Positions 8,854 to 18,856 are shown, numbered from the stretch's first letter. The stretch is DNA of 64,000 bases from Paraburkholderia sp. SOS3 (GCF_001922345.1 NZ_CP018811.1:3906001-3970000); one strand, 5' to 3'. The notes: a model not told the origin generated them from the sequence alone. Numbers and translations: made by a program.

Positions 8854-10574
8854 TCAAAAAACTCATTCGCAAGCTGTTCGGACAAGACCGGGCAGACGCC
8901 GACAATCTCGCCGACGAAGACCCGTCCGCCCCTCTGCACGAAGAAGACACTGCGGCGGCGAAGCGCGTCGAAAATCCGCCGCCGCGCGGCGCGCCCGCTG
9001 CCGCTTCTGCCGCCGCTTCTGCCGCTTCGACCTCGTCTTCGACCCGTTCGCGCCGCAAACCCGCACGCGCGTCCAGCGCCGGCGCCGCCGTCAAGGACGA
9101 CAGCGCGCGCGACCCGAACCTGCCCGTCATCATTGCGTCGGACGTCCACGGCATCGACCCCGCGCTGATTTCCCGAAATGCCATCCGCGTCACCGAAGGC
9201 CTGCAGCAGGCGGGCTTTCGCGCGTTTATCGTCGGGGGCGCGGTGCGCGACCTGCTGCTCGGCATCGCACCGAAAGACTTCGACGTCGCGACCGACGCGA
9301 CGCCCGAACAGGTGCAGCGGCTGTTTCGCCGCGCCCGCATCATCGGGCGGCGTTTCCAGATCGTGCATGTGCAGTTCGGCCAGGAAATCATCGAGACATC
9401 GACGTTCCGTGCATTGGTCGATCCGCCGGCCGCCGCCGCGGCGCCTGAGTCTGCCGATGCGGCACAGTCCGCTGCAGGCGCGCCCGCCACGCCGCCGCGA
9501 CGCCTGAGGCGCGACGAGCTCGATCGCCGCACGCATGCGGTCGATGCGAGCGGACGCGTGCTGCGCGACAATGTGTGGGGTGAGCAGCACGAAGACGCGA
9601 CGCGCCGCGATTTCACGATCAACGCAATGTATTACGACCCCGCGACGCAGACGGTGCTCGATTACCACAACGGCATGGCCGACGTGCGCGCGCGCCTGCT
9701 GCGGATGATCGGCGACCCGGCGACGCGCTATCGCGAAGACCCGGTGCGAATGCTGCGCGTCGTGCGCTTCGCGGCCAAGCTCGGCTTCGAGATCGACGAT
9801 GCGACGCGCGCGCCGATCACCTCGCTCGCGGATCTGGTCAACAATGTACCTGCGGCGCGTCTCTTCGACGAAATGCTGAAGCTGCTGCTGTCGGGACATG
9901 CGCTCGCATGCCTGCAGCGGCTGCGCAAGGAAGGGTTGCATCATGGTCTGCTGCCGCTGCTCGATGTCGTGCTCGAACAGCCGCACGGCGAGCGCTTCAT
10001 CACGCTCGCGCTGAACAAGACCGATGCGCGCGTGATGGCGGGCAAGCCGGTGTCGCCGGGCTTCCTGTTCGCCACGCTGTTGTGGCACGACGTGCAGCAG
10101 CGCTGGCAGCAGTACGAAGCGAACGGCGAATTTCCCGTGCCGGCGCTGCATCGCGCGATGGACGACGTGCTCGACATGCAGACCGAAAAGCTTGCCATTC
10201 ACAAGCGCTTCTCGGCCGATATGCGCGAGATCTGGGGCCTGCAGATGCGTCTCGAGCGGCGCTCCGGACGCAGTGCGCTGAAGCTGATCGAACACCAAAG
10301 ATTTAGAGCGGGGTATGATTTCCTCCTGCTGCGCAGCGAATCCGGTGAACTGGACGAATCGGTTGCTGCGTGGTGGACTGAATTCATCAATGGAGACGCT
10401 GCCGCGCGCGAAGCATTGCTCACGCAAGGCGGGAAGGACCGGACGCCCAGAAAACGACGGCGGCGCGGAGGTGGCGCCAGAAACCGCAAGGCGGGCGACG
10501 GTATGGAGGGCGGCACGCCCGCAGGCAACGGCGAAGTCAAGGATGTGAGCCCGAACGGCACACACGAAGACTGA
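8850..10574 (+). CDS. pcnB: Poly(A) polymerase I (or tRNA nucleotidyltransferase-family polymerase)
   Basis: 574 residues from a GTG overlapping the preceding stop. After about 90 residues of acidic then Ala/Ser-rich linker comes the class II nucleotidyltransferase head: FIVGGAVRDLLLGIAPKDFD with the catalytic DxD, then RRFQIVHVQFG and the RRDFTINAMYYDP motif, which distinguishes the PcnB/CCA fold. A 35-residue Ala/Pro-rich insertion interrupts the head at about 190-225. The C-terminus is a basic tail with RKRRRRGGGARNRK-type sequence, a PcnB feature rather than a CCA-enzyme one. It adds 3' poly(A) to RNA, promoting decay. In an hda-HAD-pcnB-folK-dNK-panB run. Confidence 0.92.
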   Translation: MIKKLIRKLFGQDRADADNLADEDPSAPLHEEDTAAAKRVENPPPRGAPAAASAAASAASTSSSTRSRRKPARASSAGAAVKDDSARDPNLPVIIASDVHGIDPALISRNAIRVTEGLQQAGFRAFIVGGAVRDLLLGIAPKDFDVATDATPEQVQRLFRRARIIGRRFQIVHVQFGQEIIETSTFRALVDPPAAAAAPESADAAQSAAGAPATPPRRLRRDELDRRTHAVDASGRVLRDNVWGEQHEDATRRDFTINAMYYDPATQTVLDYHNGMADVRARLLRMIGDPATRYREDPVRMLRVVRFAAKLGFEIDDATRAPITSLADLVNNVPAARLFDEMLKLLLSGHALACLQRLRKEGLHHGLLPLLDVVLEQPHGERFITLALNKTDARVMAGKPVSPGFLFATLLWHDVQQRWQQYEANGEFPVPALHRAMDDVLDMQTEKLAIHKRFSADMREIWGLQMRLERRSGRSALKLIEHQRFRAGYDFLLLRSESGELDESVAAWWTEFINGDAAAREALLTQGGKDRTPRKRRRRGGGARNRKAGDGMEGGTPAGNGEVKDVSPNGTHED

Positions 10575-10622
10575 CGCGGTTCCGGCGGAAGCCGTCGAAC
10601 GAAAGTCGTAGGAAGTGATGCC

Positions 10623-11189
10623 ATGACGGTTGCCTATCTCGGCCTTGGCGCAAACCTCGGGGATGCGCGCCAGACCCTGAAAGACGCGGTGGTGTGCCTC
10701 GCACAGCAGCACGCGATCACCGTGCTCGCGAAGTCCAGCCTGTATCGCACTGCCCCCATCGACGCGGGCGGCGATGACTATTTCAACCTCGCCGTGAAGC
10801 TCGAGACGGCGTTGCCGGTACGGCATCTGCTCGCGCTTTGTCACAAGATCGAAACCCACTTCGGCCGCGAACGGCCGTATCGCAACGCGCCGCGCACGCT
10901 CGATCTCGACATCCTGCTGTATGGCGAGCATTGCATCGACGAACCGGATCTGACCGTGCCGCATCCGCGGCTCACCGAGCGCGCGTTCGCGCTCGTGCCG
11001 CTCGTCGAAATCGAGCCGTCGCTGATCATTCCGCAACGCGGCCGCGCGCACGATTTCCTCGAAGCGGTCGCAGCGCAACGTATCGAGAAGGTGAAGGCCG
11101 CGTGTTTGTGCCCCTCGCTGGCCGCGCTGAGCGGTAACAAAGCGGCCGGCAAGGATGCGGGCGAACCGGGCAAGGGCGGCTGCTCATGA
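10623..11189 (+). CDS. folK: 2-amino-4-hydroxy-6-hydroxymethyldihydropteridine pyrophosphokinase
   Basis: 188 residues. Transfers pyrophosphate from ATP to hydroxymethyl-dihydropterin in folate synthesis. Seen: N-terminal [41 protein letters not shown], the family signature [18 protein letters not shown] (with the two catalytic Asp of DLD) and the [18 protein letters not shown] motif. A C-terminal extension of about 20 Gly/Ala/Lys-rich residues follows the usual 160-residue core. The last codons overlap the start of the deoxynucleoside kinase gene as ATGA. It shares the run with panB; the folK-panB pairing is widespread in proteobacteria. Confidence 0.96.
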   Translation: MTVAYLGLGANLGDARQTLKDAVVCLAQQHAITVLAKSSLYRTAPIDAGGDDYFNLAVKLETALPVRHLLALCHKIETHFGRERPYRNAPRTLDLDILLYGEHCIDEPDLTVPHPRLTERAFALVPLVEIEPSLIIPQRGRAHDFLEAVAAQRIEKVKAACLCPSLAALSGNKAAGKDAGEPGKGGCS

Positions 11190-11881
11190 CCGCATCGCCG
11201 CTCGCGCTCGCGCCGCTCACGGTGACCGCGCCGGCCATGCGGGCGCCCTATGCATACCTCGCGATCGAAGGGCCGATCGGTGTCGGCAAGACATCGCTCG
11301 CGACGCGCCTCGCCGAACGATGGTCGATGCAGACGCTGTTCGAACGGCCGCAGGACAACCCGTTTCTCGAACGCTTCTACCGCGATACGGCGCGCTATGC
11401 GCTGCCCGCGCAGTTGAGCTTTGCGCTGCAGCGCACGCAGCAGATCCAGGAAATTGCCGCGCTGCAGGCGGCCGGCACGCCGCTCATCACCGACTTCATC
11501 ACGCAGAAGAACGGCATCTTTGCGCGCCTCACGCTGAAGGACGACGAATGGCAGCTGTATCGCGCGCTGGCCGCGCGGCTCGAAGCCGACGGGCCCGCAC
11601 CCGATCTCGTCGTGTATTTGCAGGCGAGTCCCGAGGTGCTGTTTTCGCGCATCCAGAAACGCGCGGTGCCGATGGAACTGCAGATCTCGGACGCCTATCT
11701 GCGCGCACTGTGCGACGCGTACAACGAGTTCTTCTATCACTACGACCGCACGCCGGTGCTGACGGTCAACGCCGAACATCTGAACCCGATCGAATCGAAT
11801 GCCGACCTTGCGCTGCTGGCCGAACGCATCGAGACGATGCGCGGCCGCAAGGAATTCTTCGTCAAGGGCACGTCGCTATAA
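11186..11881 (+). CDS. Deoxynucleoside kinase (deoxyadenosine/deoxyguanosine kinase family)
   Basis: 231 residues. The P-loop [20 protein letters not shown] lies at about 28-47; [30 protein letters not shown] matches the dNK nucleoside-binding segment, and [14 protein letters not shown] with Asp replaces the usual DR[SY] region. [19 protein letters not shown] is the lid with basic residues. Family enzymes phosphorylate purine deoxynucleosides in salvage. It lies between folK (ATGA overlap) and panB. A start about 18 residues downstream ([13 protein letters not shown]) is also possible; the overlap with folK favours the longer form. Which nucleoside is preferred cannot be told from sequence. 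Confidence 0.88.
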   Translation: MTASPLALAPLTVTAPAMRAPYAYLAIEGPIGVGKTSLATRLAERWSMQTLFERPQDNPFLERFYRDTARYALPAQLSFALQRTQQIQEIAALQAAGTPLITDFITQKNGIFARLTLKDDEWQLYRALAARLEADGPAPDLVVYLQASPEVLFSRIQKRAVPMELQISDAYLRALCDAYNEFFYHYDRTPVLTVNAEHLNPIESNADLALLAERIETMRGRKEFFVKGTSL

Positions 11882-11931
11882 CGCGCCGGCCCCGGTTTGC
11901 CGCGTCCCCTCTTCAACGAACGGATTGCCCC

Positions 11932-12747
11932 ATGAGCTATTTGCAGGAAACGAGCCGCAACGCGATCACGGTGCCGAAACTTCAGGCAATGCGCGAGGCC
12001 GGCGAAAAGATCGCGATGCTGACCTGCTATGACGCGAGCTTCGCATCGCTGCTCGATCATGCGGGTGTCGATTCGCTGCTGATCGGCGATTCGCTCGGCA
12101 ACGTGCTGCAAGGCCAGACCACCACGCTACCCGTCGCGCTCGAAGACGTCGCTTACCACACGGCCTGCGTCGCGCGCGCGCGACCGTCCGCGCTGATCGT
12201 CGCGGACCTGCCGTTCGGCACTTACGGCACCGCCGCCGACGCGTTTGCGAACGCGGTCACGCTGATGCGCGCGGGCGCGCAGATGGTGAAGCTCGAAGGC
12301 GGCGAATGGGCGGCGGACATCGTGAGGTTTCTTGTCGATCGCGCGGTGCCCGTGTGTGCGCACATCGGGTTGACGCCGCAATCGGTGCACGCGTTCGGCG
12401 GCTTCAAGGTGCAAGGCAAAACCGAAGCAGCGGCAAGCCAGATGTTGCGCGATGCGCGCGCGCTGCAGGACGCCGGCGCGCAACTGATGGTGATCGAAGC
12501 GGTTCCCGCGCGGCTCGCCGCCGAAGTGACGAAGCAGCTGAAAATTCCGACGATCGGCATCGGCGCGGGCCTCGACTGTTCGGGTCAGGTGCTCGTGCTG
12601 CACGACATGCTCGGTATCTACCCCGGCAAGCGGCCGCGCTTCGTCAAGGATTTCATGCAAGGCAGTTCGAGCATTCTCGCTGCGATCGAAGCGTACGTGC
12701 GCGAAGTGAAGGATGGCTTGTTCCCGGCTGCGGAGCACACGTTCTGA
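11932..12747 (+). CDS. panB: 3-methyl-2-oxobutanoate hydroxymethyltransferase (ketopantoate hydroxymethyltransferase)
   Basis: 271 residues, the standard PanB length. It makes ketopantoate from 2-oxoisovalerate and methylene-THF in pantothenate synthesis. Recognised blocks: [33 protein letters not shown] (metal-binding Asp), [32 protein letters not shown] with the catalytic Glu, IPTIGIGAG and [13 protein letters not shown] at 11932 gives the usual MSYLQETSR start; in-frame sequence upstream of it is out-of-register translation of the kinase gene and was rejected. panC is not adjacent. A terminator follows at 12754. Confidence 0.97.
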   Translation: MSYLQETSRNAITVPKLQAMREAGEKIAMLTCYDASFASLLDHAGVDSLLIGDSLGNVLQGQTTTLPVALEDVAYHTACVARARPSALIVADLPFGTYGTAADAFANAVTLMRAGAQMVKLEGGEWAADIVRFLVDRAVPVCAHIGLTPQSVHAFGGFKVQGKTEAAASQMLRDARALQDAGAQLMVIEAVPARLAAEVTKQLKIPTIGIGAGLDCSGQVLVLHDMLGIYPGKRPRFVKDFMQGSSSILAAIEAYVREVKDGLFPAAEHTF

Positions 12748-12753
12748 ACTAGC

Positions 12754-12780
12754 GCCCGCGGTTAGCGCGCGGGCTTTGTT
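12754..12780. terminator. Intrinsic terminator after panB
   Basis: GCCCGCG (12754-12760), 7-nt loop, CGCGGGC (12768-12774) then TTTGTT. It lies between convergent panB and pabBC genes. Confidence 0.75.
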
Positions 12781-12814
12781 GCGGGTCGATGTGCGGGTCG
12801 ACGTGCATTCGCGG

Positions 12815-14752
12815 TCACGACCAGTCGTCTGCGCCGACGATCCGCGCCGGCAGTGCGCCCCGCAGCGCGTTGCAGATCAGAAGCGCCTCGGCGTTGATCA
12901 CATCGTCGCGCGTCAGCACCCGCTCGGCGGCGGCGATGTCCGCGTCATCGAGCAACACCGCGCGCATCACGCCCGGCAGCACGCCGCAATCGAGCGGCGG
13001 CGTCCACCACTTCCCTTCGAGCTTCACGAATACGTTCGACCTTCCGCCTTCGGTCAATTCGCCGCGTTCGTTGAAGAAGAGCGTATCGAACGCGTCCCTC
13101 ACTTCCGCCTCGCGCCAGCCGCGATCGTATTCGGCGCGGCGCGTGGTCTTGTGACGCAGCAGCGGATCGTCCGACTGCACATTCGCAAAACCATGCGCGG
13201 GGCCGAGCAGCACGCCAACGCTTTCGTCCGCGAGCGGCATCAGCGGCGCCACCGTCAGTTCGACCGCGCCGGCCTTCTCGAGCACGAGCCGCATCCGGTG
13301 CGGCTGGCCGGCCTGCAGCGCATCGCAGTGCGTGGCGATGCGCGCGCGGACAGCCGCTTCGTCGAACGCGAAGCCGAGCCACGCGGCGCTTGCGCCGATA
13401 CGGGCGAGATGACGGTCGATATGGCGCACGCCCGCCTCGCGCGTTGCGTACATCGTTTCGAACAGCTGGAAGCCGGGATCGGCTTCAGTCAGGAAACGCG
13501 CTTTCAATCGACACTCCGCATATTCGTCGGCCGCGACGCTATCGAGCACGATACCCGCGCCGATGCCGAGCGTACCGTGGTAGGTGCTGACGCCGCGCGG
13601 CACCGGGTCGAGCGTCAGCGTGCGAATCGCGACCGACAGGCAAAAATCGCCGCAGCGCTGTGTGGCCGGCGCCATCGGCTGCGCGGGCGCATCGAGCCAG
13701 CCGATCGCGCCGGTGTACAGGCCGCGCGGCGTACTTTCGAGCACGTCGATCAGCTGCATGGTCTGGTGTTTCGGCGCACCGGTGATCGAGCCGCACGGAA
13801 AAAGTGCGCGCAGGATATCGGCGAACGACGTGCGAGGCCGCAGCAGCGCGGTCACCGTCGACGTCATCTGCCAGACCGATTCGTAGGGCTCGACCGAGAA
13901 CAGCGCCGGCACCTTGACCGAGCCGGTCTCCGCGACGCGCGACAGATCGTTGCGCAGCAGGTCGACGATCATGACGTTCTCGGCGCGGTTCTTCGGATCG
14001 TGCGCGAGAAAATCGGCGGCCGCACGGTCCGCGTCCGGGTCGCGCGAGCGCGGCGCGGTGCCTTTCATCGGACGCGCACGTAACGCGCCGCTCTTCTTTT
14101 CGATGAAGAGCTCCGGCGAACATGAGAGCACCCAGCGGCGCTCCGGCAACGCGATGAGCGCGCCGTACTGCACCGTCTGCCGCGCGCGCAGTCGCCGGAA
14201 CAGCGCGGCAGGCGGTCCGAACACGTCGAACGCGAGACGGTATGTGTAGTTGACCTGATAGGAATCGCCGGAGCGCAACGCGTCGTGAATTGCGCCGATC
14301 GCGCGCTCGAACTCGGGATAATCGACGCTCGCGCGCACGCCGCCCGTGCCCGCCACCGACGGCTCGACCGCGCCGCTGTCGCGCTGCACGAGCCACGCGT
14401 CGACTTCGTCGCGCGAGAGCTTCACGCACTGATCGAACAACAGGAAACGCAGCGCGCCGGTTGTCTTCGAATGCGGACCCGCGCGGGCCCCGACGCGCTG
14501 CGTCGTTTTGGTAAGGACGAGGTTGCGGCCGAATTCGTAGTCCGCGATCACGACCGCATGCAGACCGCGGCGGGCATCGTCGGCGGCCGCCTCGCAGACG
14601 GCGTCGAGTTGCGCGCTGTCGGTACATACGCGCTCATGGCGAAAGCCCGTGTACAGACGACTCGATCGGCGGACCGCAGTCGAGTTGCAATCATCGAGCA
14701 GCGCATATACGGCATGCGGGTCATCAACCGCCATGGGCACCGCCGACATCAA
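12815..14752 (-). CDS. pabB: Aminodeoxychorismate synthase component I fused to a PabC-like lyase (PabB-PabC)
   Basis: 645 residues with two enzymes in one chain. The N-terminal 430 residues are PabB: SGDSYQVNYTYRL, the lysine-containing PMKGTAPR motif (the Lys that marks PabB against the Ala of TrpE), DLLRNDLSRV, VWQMTSTV and ALFPCGSITGAPK. The C-terminal about 200 residues are a class IV aminotransferase fold as in 4-amino-4-deoxychorismate lyase: FQLFETMYA, PLP lysine in LLRHKTTRRAEYDR and the EGGRSNVFV motif. Together they convert chorismate to p-aminobenzoate for folate, with a separate PabA glutaminase expected elsewhere. Located 18 bp after the dnaJ stop, so probably cotranscribed with it. 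Confidence 0.93.
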   Translation of the reverse strand: MMSAVPMAVDDPHAVYALLDDCNSTAVRRSSRLYTGFRHERVCTDSAQLDAVCEAAADDARRGLHAVVIADYEFGRNLVLTKTTQRVGARAGPHSKTTGALRFLLFDQCVKLSRDEVDAWLVQRDSGAVEPSVAGTGGVRASVDYPEFERAIGAIHDALRSGDSYQVNYTYRLAFDVFGPPAALFRRLRARQTVQYGALIALPERRWVLSCSPELFIEKKSGALRARPMKGTAPRSRDPDADRAAADFLAHDPKNRAENVMIVDLLRNDLSRVAETGSVKVPALFSVEPYESVWQMTSTVTALLRPRTSFADILRALFPCGSITGAPKHQTMQLIDVLESTPRGLYTGAIGWLDAPAQPMAPATQRCGDFCLSVAIRTLTLDPVPRGVSTYHGTLGIGAGIVLDSVAADEYAECRLKARFLTEADPGFQLFETMYATREAGVRHIDRHLARIGASAAWLGFAFDEAAVRARIATHCDALQAGQPHRMRLVLEKAGAVELTVAPLMPLADESVGVLLGPAHGFANVQSDDPLLRHKTTRRAEYDRGWREAEVRDAFDTLFFNERGELTEGGRSNVFVKLEGKWWTPPLDCGVLPGVMRAVLLDDADIAAAERVLTRDDVINAEALLICNALRGALPARIVGADDWS

Positions 14753-14770
14753 GTTGCACTAATTCGAAAT

Positions 14771-15907
14771 TTAATCGAAAAAGCTCTTGACCCGATCAAA
14801 CCAGCTCTTGCTTTGCGGACTATGTCGCGCTCCGCCTTCGACAAGCGACTTCTCGAACTGCTGCAACAGATCGCGCTGCGTGTCGGTAAGCTTGACCGGC
14901 GTCTCGACTTGTACGTGCACATACAGGTCGCCTGCGATGCTCGAGCGCAAGCCCTTGATACCCTTGCCGCGCAGACGGAAGGTTTTACCTGACTGCGTGC
15001 CCTCCGAAACCGTGAAGCTCGCACGGCCGGCCAGCGTCGGCACTTCGATCTCGCCGCCGAGCGCCGCCGTCGTGAACGGGATCGGCATCTGGCAATGCAG
15101 ATCGTCGCCGTCGCGCTCGAAAACCGAGTGCGGCTTGATGTGGATCTCGACATACAGATCGCCCGACGGACCGCCATTGATGCCCGGCTCGCCATTGCCG
15201 GCCGAACGGATGCGCATGCCGTCGTCGATGCCGGCAGGGATCTTCACTTCGAGCGTCTTGGTTTCCTTCGTCTTGCCCGCGCCGTGGCAGTGCGTGCAAG
15301 GCTCGGGAATGTACGTGCCGGTGCCGTGGCACTTCGGACACGTCTGCTGGATGCTGAAGAAGCCTTGCGACATCCGCACGGTGCCCGAGCCGCTGCAGGT
15401 TGGGCACGTTTCCGGCTTCGTGCCGGGCTTCGCGCCCGATCCGTGGCAGACCTCGCACGATACCCAGCTCGGCACGCGAATTTGCGTGTCGTAGCCGTGC
15501 GCAGCCTGCTCGAGCGTGATTTCCATGCTGTAGCGCAGGTCCGCGCCGCGATACACCTGCGGACCGGCACGTCCGCCGCGGCCACCGCCGCCGGCCGCCT
15601 GGCCGAAGATGTCGCCGAAGATATCGCCGAACGCGTCGGCAAAACCGCCGAAGCCTTGTGCGCCCGCCGCACCCATGTTCGGATCGACGCCTGCGTGACC
15701 GTATTGGTCGTACGCACCGCGTTTCTGCGCGTCCGACAGCATTTCATAGGCCTCTTTGGCTTCCTTGAAATGCTCTTCCGCATCCTTGTTGCCCGGATTG
15801 CGGTCGGGGTGATACTTCATCGCGAGTTTGCGATAAGCCTTCTTGATTTCGTCGTCGCTTGCGTTCTTCGCGACGCCCAGAACCTCGTAGTAATCCCGTT
15901 TCGCCAT
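14771..15907 (-). CDS. dnaJ: Chaperone DnaJ (Hsp40)
   Basis: 378 residues. J-domain at 1-70 with [17 protein letters not shown] containing the HPD tripeptide that stimulates DnaK ATPase; Gly/Phe-rich region about 75-115 ([18 protein letters not shown]); zinc domain with four CxxCxGxG repeats ([32 protein letters not shown]) at about 150-220; C-terminal substrate-binding beta domains. Class A (DnaJ) by this set. It follows dnaK across 336 bp of repeat-bearing spacer and precedes pabBC by 18 bp. Confidence 0.98.
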   Translation of the reverse strand: MAKRDYYEVLGVAKNASDDEIKKAYRKLAMKYHPDRNPGNKDAEEHFKEAKEAYEMLSDAQKRGAYDQYGHAGVDPNMGAAGAQGFGGFADAFGDIFGDIFGQAAGGGGRGGRAGPQVYRGADLRYSMEITLEQAAHGYDTQIRVPSWVSCEVCHGSGAKPGTKPETCPTCSGSGTVRMSQGFFSIQQTCPKCHGTGTYIPEPCTHCHGAGKTKETKTLEVKIPAGIDDGMRIRSAGNGEPGINGGPSGDLYVEIHIKPHSVFERDGDDLHCQMPIPFTTAALGGEIEVPTLAGRASFTVSEGTQSGKTFRLRGKGIKGLRSSIAGDLYVHVQVETPVKLTDTQRDLLQQFEKSLVEGGARHSPQSKSWFDRVKSFFD

Positions 15908-16243
15908 ATCGGTTCAACGCCCTCCGCGCACTGCAACGCGGCGGCTCCTCATGAATGCTGGAGTCTAGCGACTCGTCCGGCGCTGGCTTCGCGGCTGTCT
16001 ACCGATGCGAAGCCATGCCTGCCATAAAACAAATGTGCCCGGAGAGCCAAAAAGGCTCGCCAGGCGCGTTTTCCGTGCGGCTTCCGTTCCAGGTTTTGAC
16101 CCGAGGTTCTAATCCAGGGCCTGCGCCAAGGTTTAACCGGGCGTCTGACCCAAGGTTTCGATCCACAGGGTTGACCGCAGGTCTTCCAGCCGGGCCGCGC
16201 GTGGTCGAATCACGCGCGGTTCGGGTCGGACGGCACCCCCGGC
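15908..16243. repeat. dnaK-dnaJ spacer with degenerate 25-bp repeat
   Basis: No gene is supported in these 336 bp. Four related 12-mers recur at a period of 24-26 bp: TGACCCGAGGTT (16097-16108), TGCGCCAAGGTT (16122-16133), TGACCCAAGGTT (16146-16157) and TGACCGCAGGTC (16172-16183). A small hairpin GAGCC-AAAAA-GGCTC (16044-16058) has no U-tract on either strand. No clear sigma-32 or sigma-70 promoter for dnaJ was found, so dnaJ may be read from the dnaK promoter. Confidence 0.6.
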
Positions 16244-18190
16244 TTAGTCCTTCTTCACTTCCTTGAAGTCCGCATCGACGACATCGTCGGCCTTCTCTGC
16301 GCCCGGCGCACTGTCGGAAGCCGCAGCTCCCGCTGCCGCGCCGGCCGCGCCCTGCGCCGCCTGCATGTCGGCATACATCTTTTCGCCGAGCTTCTGCGAT
16401 GCGGTCGCAACGGTCTCGATCTTCGCGTCGATCTCCGCCTTGTCAGCCGAGCCGCTCTTCAGCGTGTCTTCGAGGTCCTTCAACGCCGCTTCGATCTTTT
16501 CCTTCTCACCGGCGTCGAGCTTGTCGCCGTACTCGGTGAGCGCCTTCTTCGTGCTGTGGACCAGCGCGTCGCCCTGGTTGCGGGCATCGGCCAGCTCACG
16601 CAGCTTGTGATCTTCCTCGGCGTTCGCTTCCGCGTCCTTCACCATCTTCTCGATCTCGGCTTCGGAGAGACCCGAGTTCGCCTTGATCGTGATGCGGTTT
16701 TCCTTGCCGGTCGCCTTGTCCTTCGCGCCGACGTGCAGAATGCCGTTCGCGTCGATATCGAAGCTCACCTCGATCTGCGGCACGCCGCGCGGTGCCGGCG
16801 GAATACCTTCCAGGTTGAACTCGCCGAGCAGCTTGTTGCCCGCCGCCATTTCGCGCTCGCCCTGGAACACCTTGATCGTCACCGCCGACTGGTTGTCGTC
16901 GGCCGTCGAATACACTTGCGCGTGCTTCGTCGGGATCGTGGTGTTCTTGTTGATCATCTTCGTCATCACGCCGCCGAGCGTTTCGATACCAAGCGACAGC
17001 GGGGTCACGTCGAGCAGCAGCACGTCCTTGCGGTCGCCCGACAGCACCTGGCCCTGAATCGCAGCGCCGACTGCCACTGCTTCGTCCGGGTTCACGTCGC
17101 GGCGCGGATCCTTGCCGAAGAACTCCTTCACCTTTTCCTGCACCTTCGGCATGCGCGTCATACCGCCGACGAGGATCACGTCGTCGATCTCGCCGACCTT
17201 CACGCCCGCATCCTTGATTGCCGTGCGGCACGGTTCGATCGTGCGATCGATCAGCTCTTCGACGAGCGCTTCGAGCTTTGCGCGCGTGAACTTGAGATTC
17301 AGGTGCTTCGGACCCGACGCGTCCGCCGTAATGTACGGCAGATTGATGTCGGTCTGCTGCGTCGACGACAGTTCGATCTTCGCTTTTTCAGCAGCTTCCT
17401 TCAGGCGCTGCAGCGCGAGCACGTCCTTCGACAGGTCGACGCCTTGCTCCTTCTTGAACTCGCCGATGATGTAATCGATGATGCGCTGGTCGAAGTCTTC
17501 ACCGCCAAGGAACGTGTCGCCGTTCGTCGACAGCACTTCGAACTGCATTTCGCCGTCCACATCCGCAATTTCGATGATCGAAATATCGAACGTGCCGCCA
17601 CCGAGGTCGAACACCGCGATCTTGCGGTCGCCCTTTTCGGCCTTGTCGAGACCAAACGCGAGCGCAGCAGCGGTCGGCTCGTTGATGATCCGCTTCACTT
17701 CGAGGCCGGCAATGCGGCCCGCGTCCTTGGTCGCCTGACGCTGGCTGTCGTTGAAGTAGGCCGGAACGGTGATCACCGCCTCGGTAACCGGTTCGCCGAG
17801 ATAGTCTTCGGCGGTCTTCTTCATCTTGCGCAGCACTTCCGCCGAGATTTGCGGCGGCGCGAGCTTCTGGCCGTGCGCCTCGACCCATGCATCGCCGTTT
17901 TCAGCCTTGACGATCTTGTACGGCATCAGGCCGATGTCCTTCTGGACTTCCTTCTCTTCGAAGCGGCGACCGATCAGACGCTTGACCGCGAACAGCGTGT
18001 TCTTCGGGTTGGTAACCGACTGGCGTTTCGCAGGCGCGCCGACGAGCACTTCGTTGTCGTCCATGTACGCGATGATCGACGGCGTCGTACGAGCGCCTTC
18101 CGAGTTCTCGATCACCTTGACCTGATTGCCTTCCATCAGCGCCACGCACGAGTTCGTGGTGCCGAGGTCGATACCGATAATCTTGCCCAT
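16244..18190 (-). CDS. dnaK: Molecular chaperone DnaK (Hsp70)
   Basis: 648 residues. The start [20 protein letters not shown] is the Hsp70 signature 1; [14 protein letters not shown] (signature 2, about 195-210) and [14 protein letters not shown] (signature 3, about 335-350) are all present, followed by the hydrophobic linker [19 protein letters not shown] and the substrate-binding domain. The lid is Ala/Gly-rich ([15 protein letters not shown]) and the chain ends [13 protein letters not shown], the proteobacterial ending. The RNA runs from a candidate heat-shock promoter at 18274-18301, and perhaps also from grpE. Role: ATP-driven folding with DnaJ and GrpE. Confidence 0.99.
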   Translation of the reverse strand: MGKIIGIDLGTTNSCVALMEGNQVKVIENSEGARTTPSIIAYMDDNEVLVGAPAKRQSVTNPKNTLFAVKRLIGRRFEEKEVQKDIGLMPYKIVKAENGDAWVEAHGQKLAPPQISAEVLRKMKKTAEDYLGEPVTEAVITVPAYFNDSQRQATKDAGRIAGLEVKRIINEPTAAALAFGLDKAEKGDRKIAVFDLGGGTFDISIIEIADVDGEMQFEVLSTNGDTFLGGEDFDQRIIDYIIGEFKKEQGVDLSKDVLALQRLKEAAEKAKIELSSTQQTDINLPYITADASGPKHLNLKFTRAKLEALVEELIDRTIEPCRTAIKDAGVKVGEIDDVILVGGMTRMPKVQEKVKEFFGKDPRRDVNPDEAVAVGAAIQGQVLSGDRKDVLLLDVTPLSLGIETLGGVMTKMINKNTTIPTKHAQVYSTADDNQSAVTIKVFQGEREMAAGNKLLGEFNLEGIPPAPRGVPQIEVSFDIDANGILHVGAKDKATGKENRITIKANSGLSEAEIEKMVKDAEANAEEDHKLRELADARNQGDALVHSTKKALTEYGDKLDAGEKEKIEAALKDLEDTLKSGSADKAEIDAKIETVATASQKLGEKMYADMQAAQGAAGAAAGAAASDSAPGAEKADDVVDADFKEVKKD

Positions 18191-18273
18191 TTTTACTAAT
18201 CTCCTGACTTTGATCGCTGCGGGAACGCCGTTCTCTACCGGTCGTCCCGCCCCTCAATTCATACCTGCACCCA

Positions 18274-18301
18274 ACATAAGTGCGCTGGCGGCGTTTTCAA
18301 G
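18274..18301 (-). promoter_or_regulatory. Candidate sigma-32 promoter for dnaK
   Basis: On the minus strand: CTTGAAA (18295-18301), 13-bp spacer, ACTTATGT (18274-18281). The -35 matches the sigma-32 consensus exactly; the -10 keeps only the AT-T part of CCCCATNT. It lies 84 bp upstream of the dnaK start, a sensible distance. Weaker than the grpE candidate. Confidence 0.5.
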
Positions 18302-18322
18302 ACCCTGAATACGATGCGGTCT

Positions 18323-18769
18323 TTAATTTTTTCCAATCGCCGCGGCCGCGCCGTTGCCTCTGCTGTCGCCTTCGAGGTTGGCCTGTTCGGCGGCGCGGAT
18401 TTTCTCACGAGCAGCCGCCACGGCGGCTTCGAACTGGGCGATGCCGTGCCAGCCGGTCGCCCGGCCCAGACGCTTGCCCCGATGGAAGAAAAACCACGTG
18501 GGCACCCCATGGAGCAGGAACCGGCGGCCCAACTCGCGATGCTCGTACACATTGCTGTGAAACCAGCGCAGCCCGAGCGCGCGGATCTCGTCAGGCTTCG
18601 CGAGCATCGCCTTCTTGGCGATCTCGCAGTTGAAGCAATCGAAGCCCCAGAAAAACACAACCGCCAGTTCGTCACCGGCCGACTGAAGGCCGGCGTCGAA
18701 CGTATCGGCGGTCAGTTCCTGCATACCGAAAGCGGCGAAGGCGGATGGATCGACAGAGATACGGGCCAT
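18323..18769 (-). CDS. Thioredoxin-fold protein with CFNC motif
   Basis: 148 residues with a thioredoxin fold: LAVVFFWGFDCFNCEIAKKAML places a CxxC motif (C-F-N-C) after the second beta strand, and a cis-proline loop is given by HGVPTWFFFHRGKRLGRATGW. Two-residue composition F-N differs from the GP of thioredoxin and suggests a different redox potential. No signal peptide, so cytosolic. It lies between grpE and dnaK with the same direction (87 bp after grpE), so likely part of the heat-shock regulon; this placement is common in Burkholderiaceae. The substrate is unknown; a redox partner for chaperone work is only an inference. Confidence 0.85.
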   Translation of the reverse strand: MARISVDPSAFAAFGMQELTADTFDAGLQSAGDELAVVFFWGFDCFNCEIAKKAMLAKPDEIRALGLRWFHSNVYEHRELGRRFLLHGVPTWFFFHRGKRLGRATGWHGIAQFEAAVAAAREKIRAAEQANLEGDSRGNGAAAAIGKN

Positions 18770-18856
18770 AAACCGAAATGCAAGAAACTTCGAATGCGTT
18801 ACACACCAAACGCCGCGTCAAACCCCGCGCCGAATGCCGGACGGAATGCGCCGCGC

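Noticed and set aside
8718..11078. 786-codon minus-strand frame over pcnB and folK
   Set aside because: It spans two well-supported genes on the other strand and has the Arg/His/Ala composition of antisense frames.
11155..11931. Long N-terminal extension in frame with panB
   Set aside because: It is out-of-register translation of the deoxynucleoside kinase gene; panB has its standard start at 11932.
16044..16058. Hairpin GAGCC-AAAAA-GGCTC as dnaK terminator
   Set aside because: Short 5-bp stem and no U-tract on either strand; it probably does not terminate transcription.
16556..18199. 547-codon open frame antisense to dnaK
   Set aside because: It is the complement of a certain dnaK gene. 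High-GC DNA with GC-rich third positions creates long antisense frames; the sequence is His/Arg/Leu-rich without family features.
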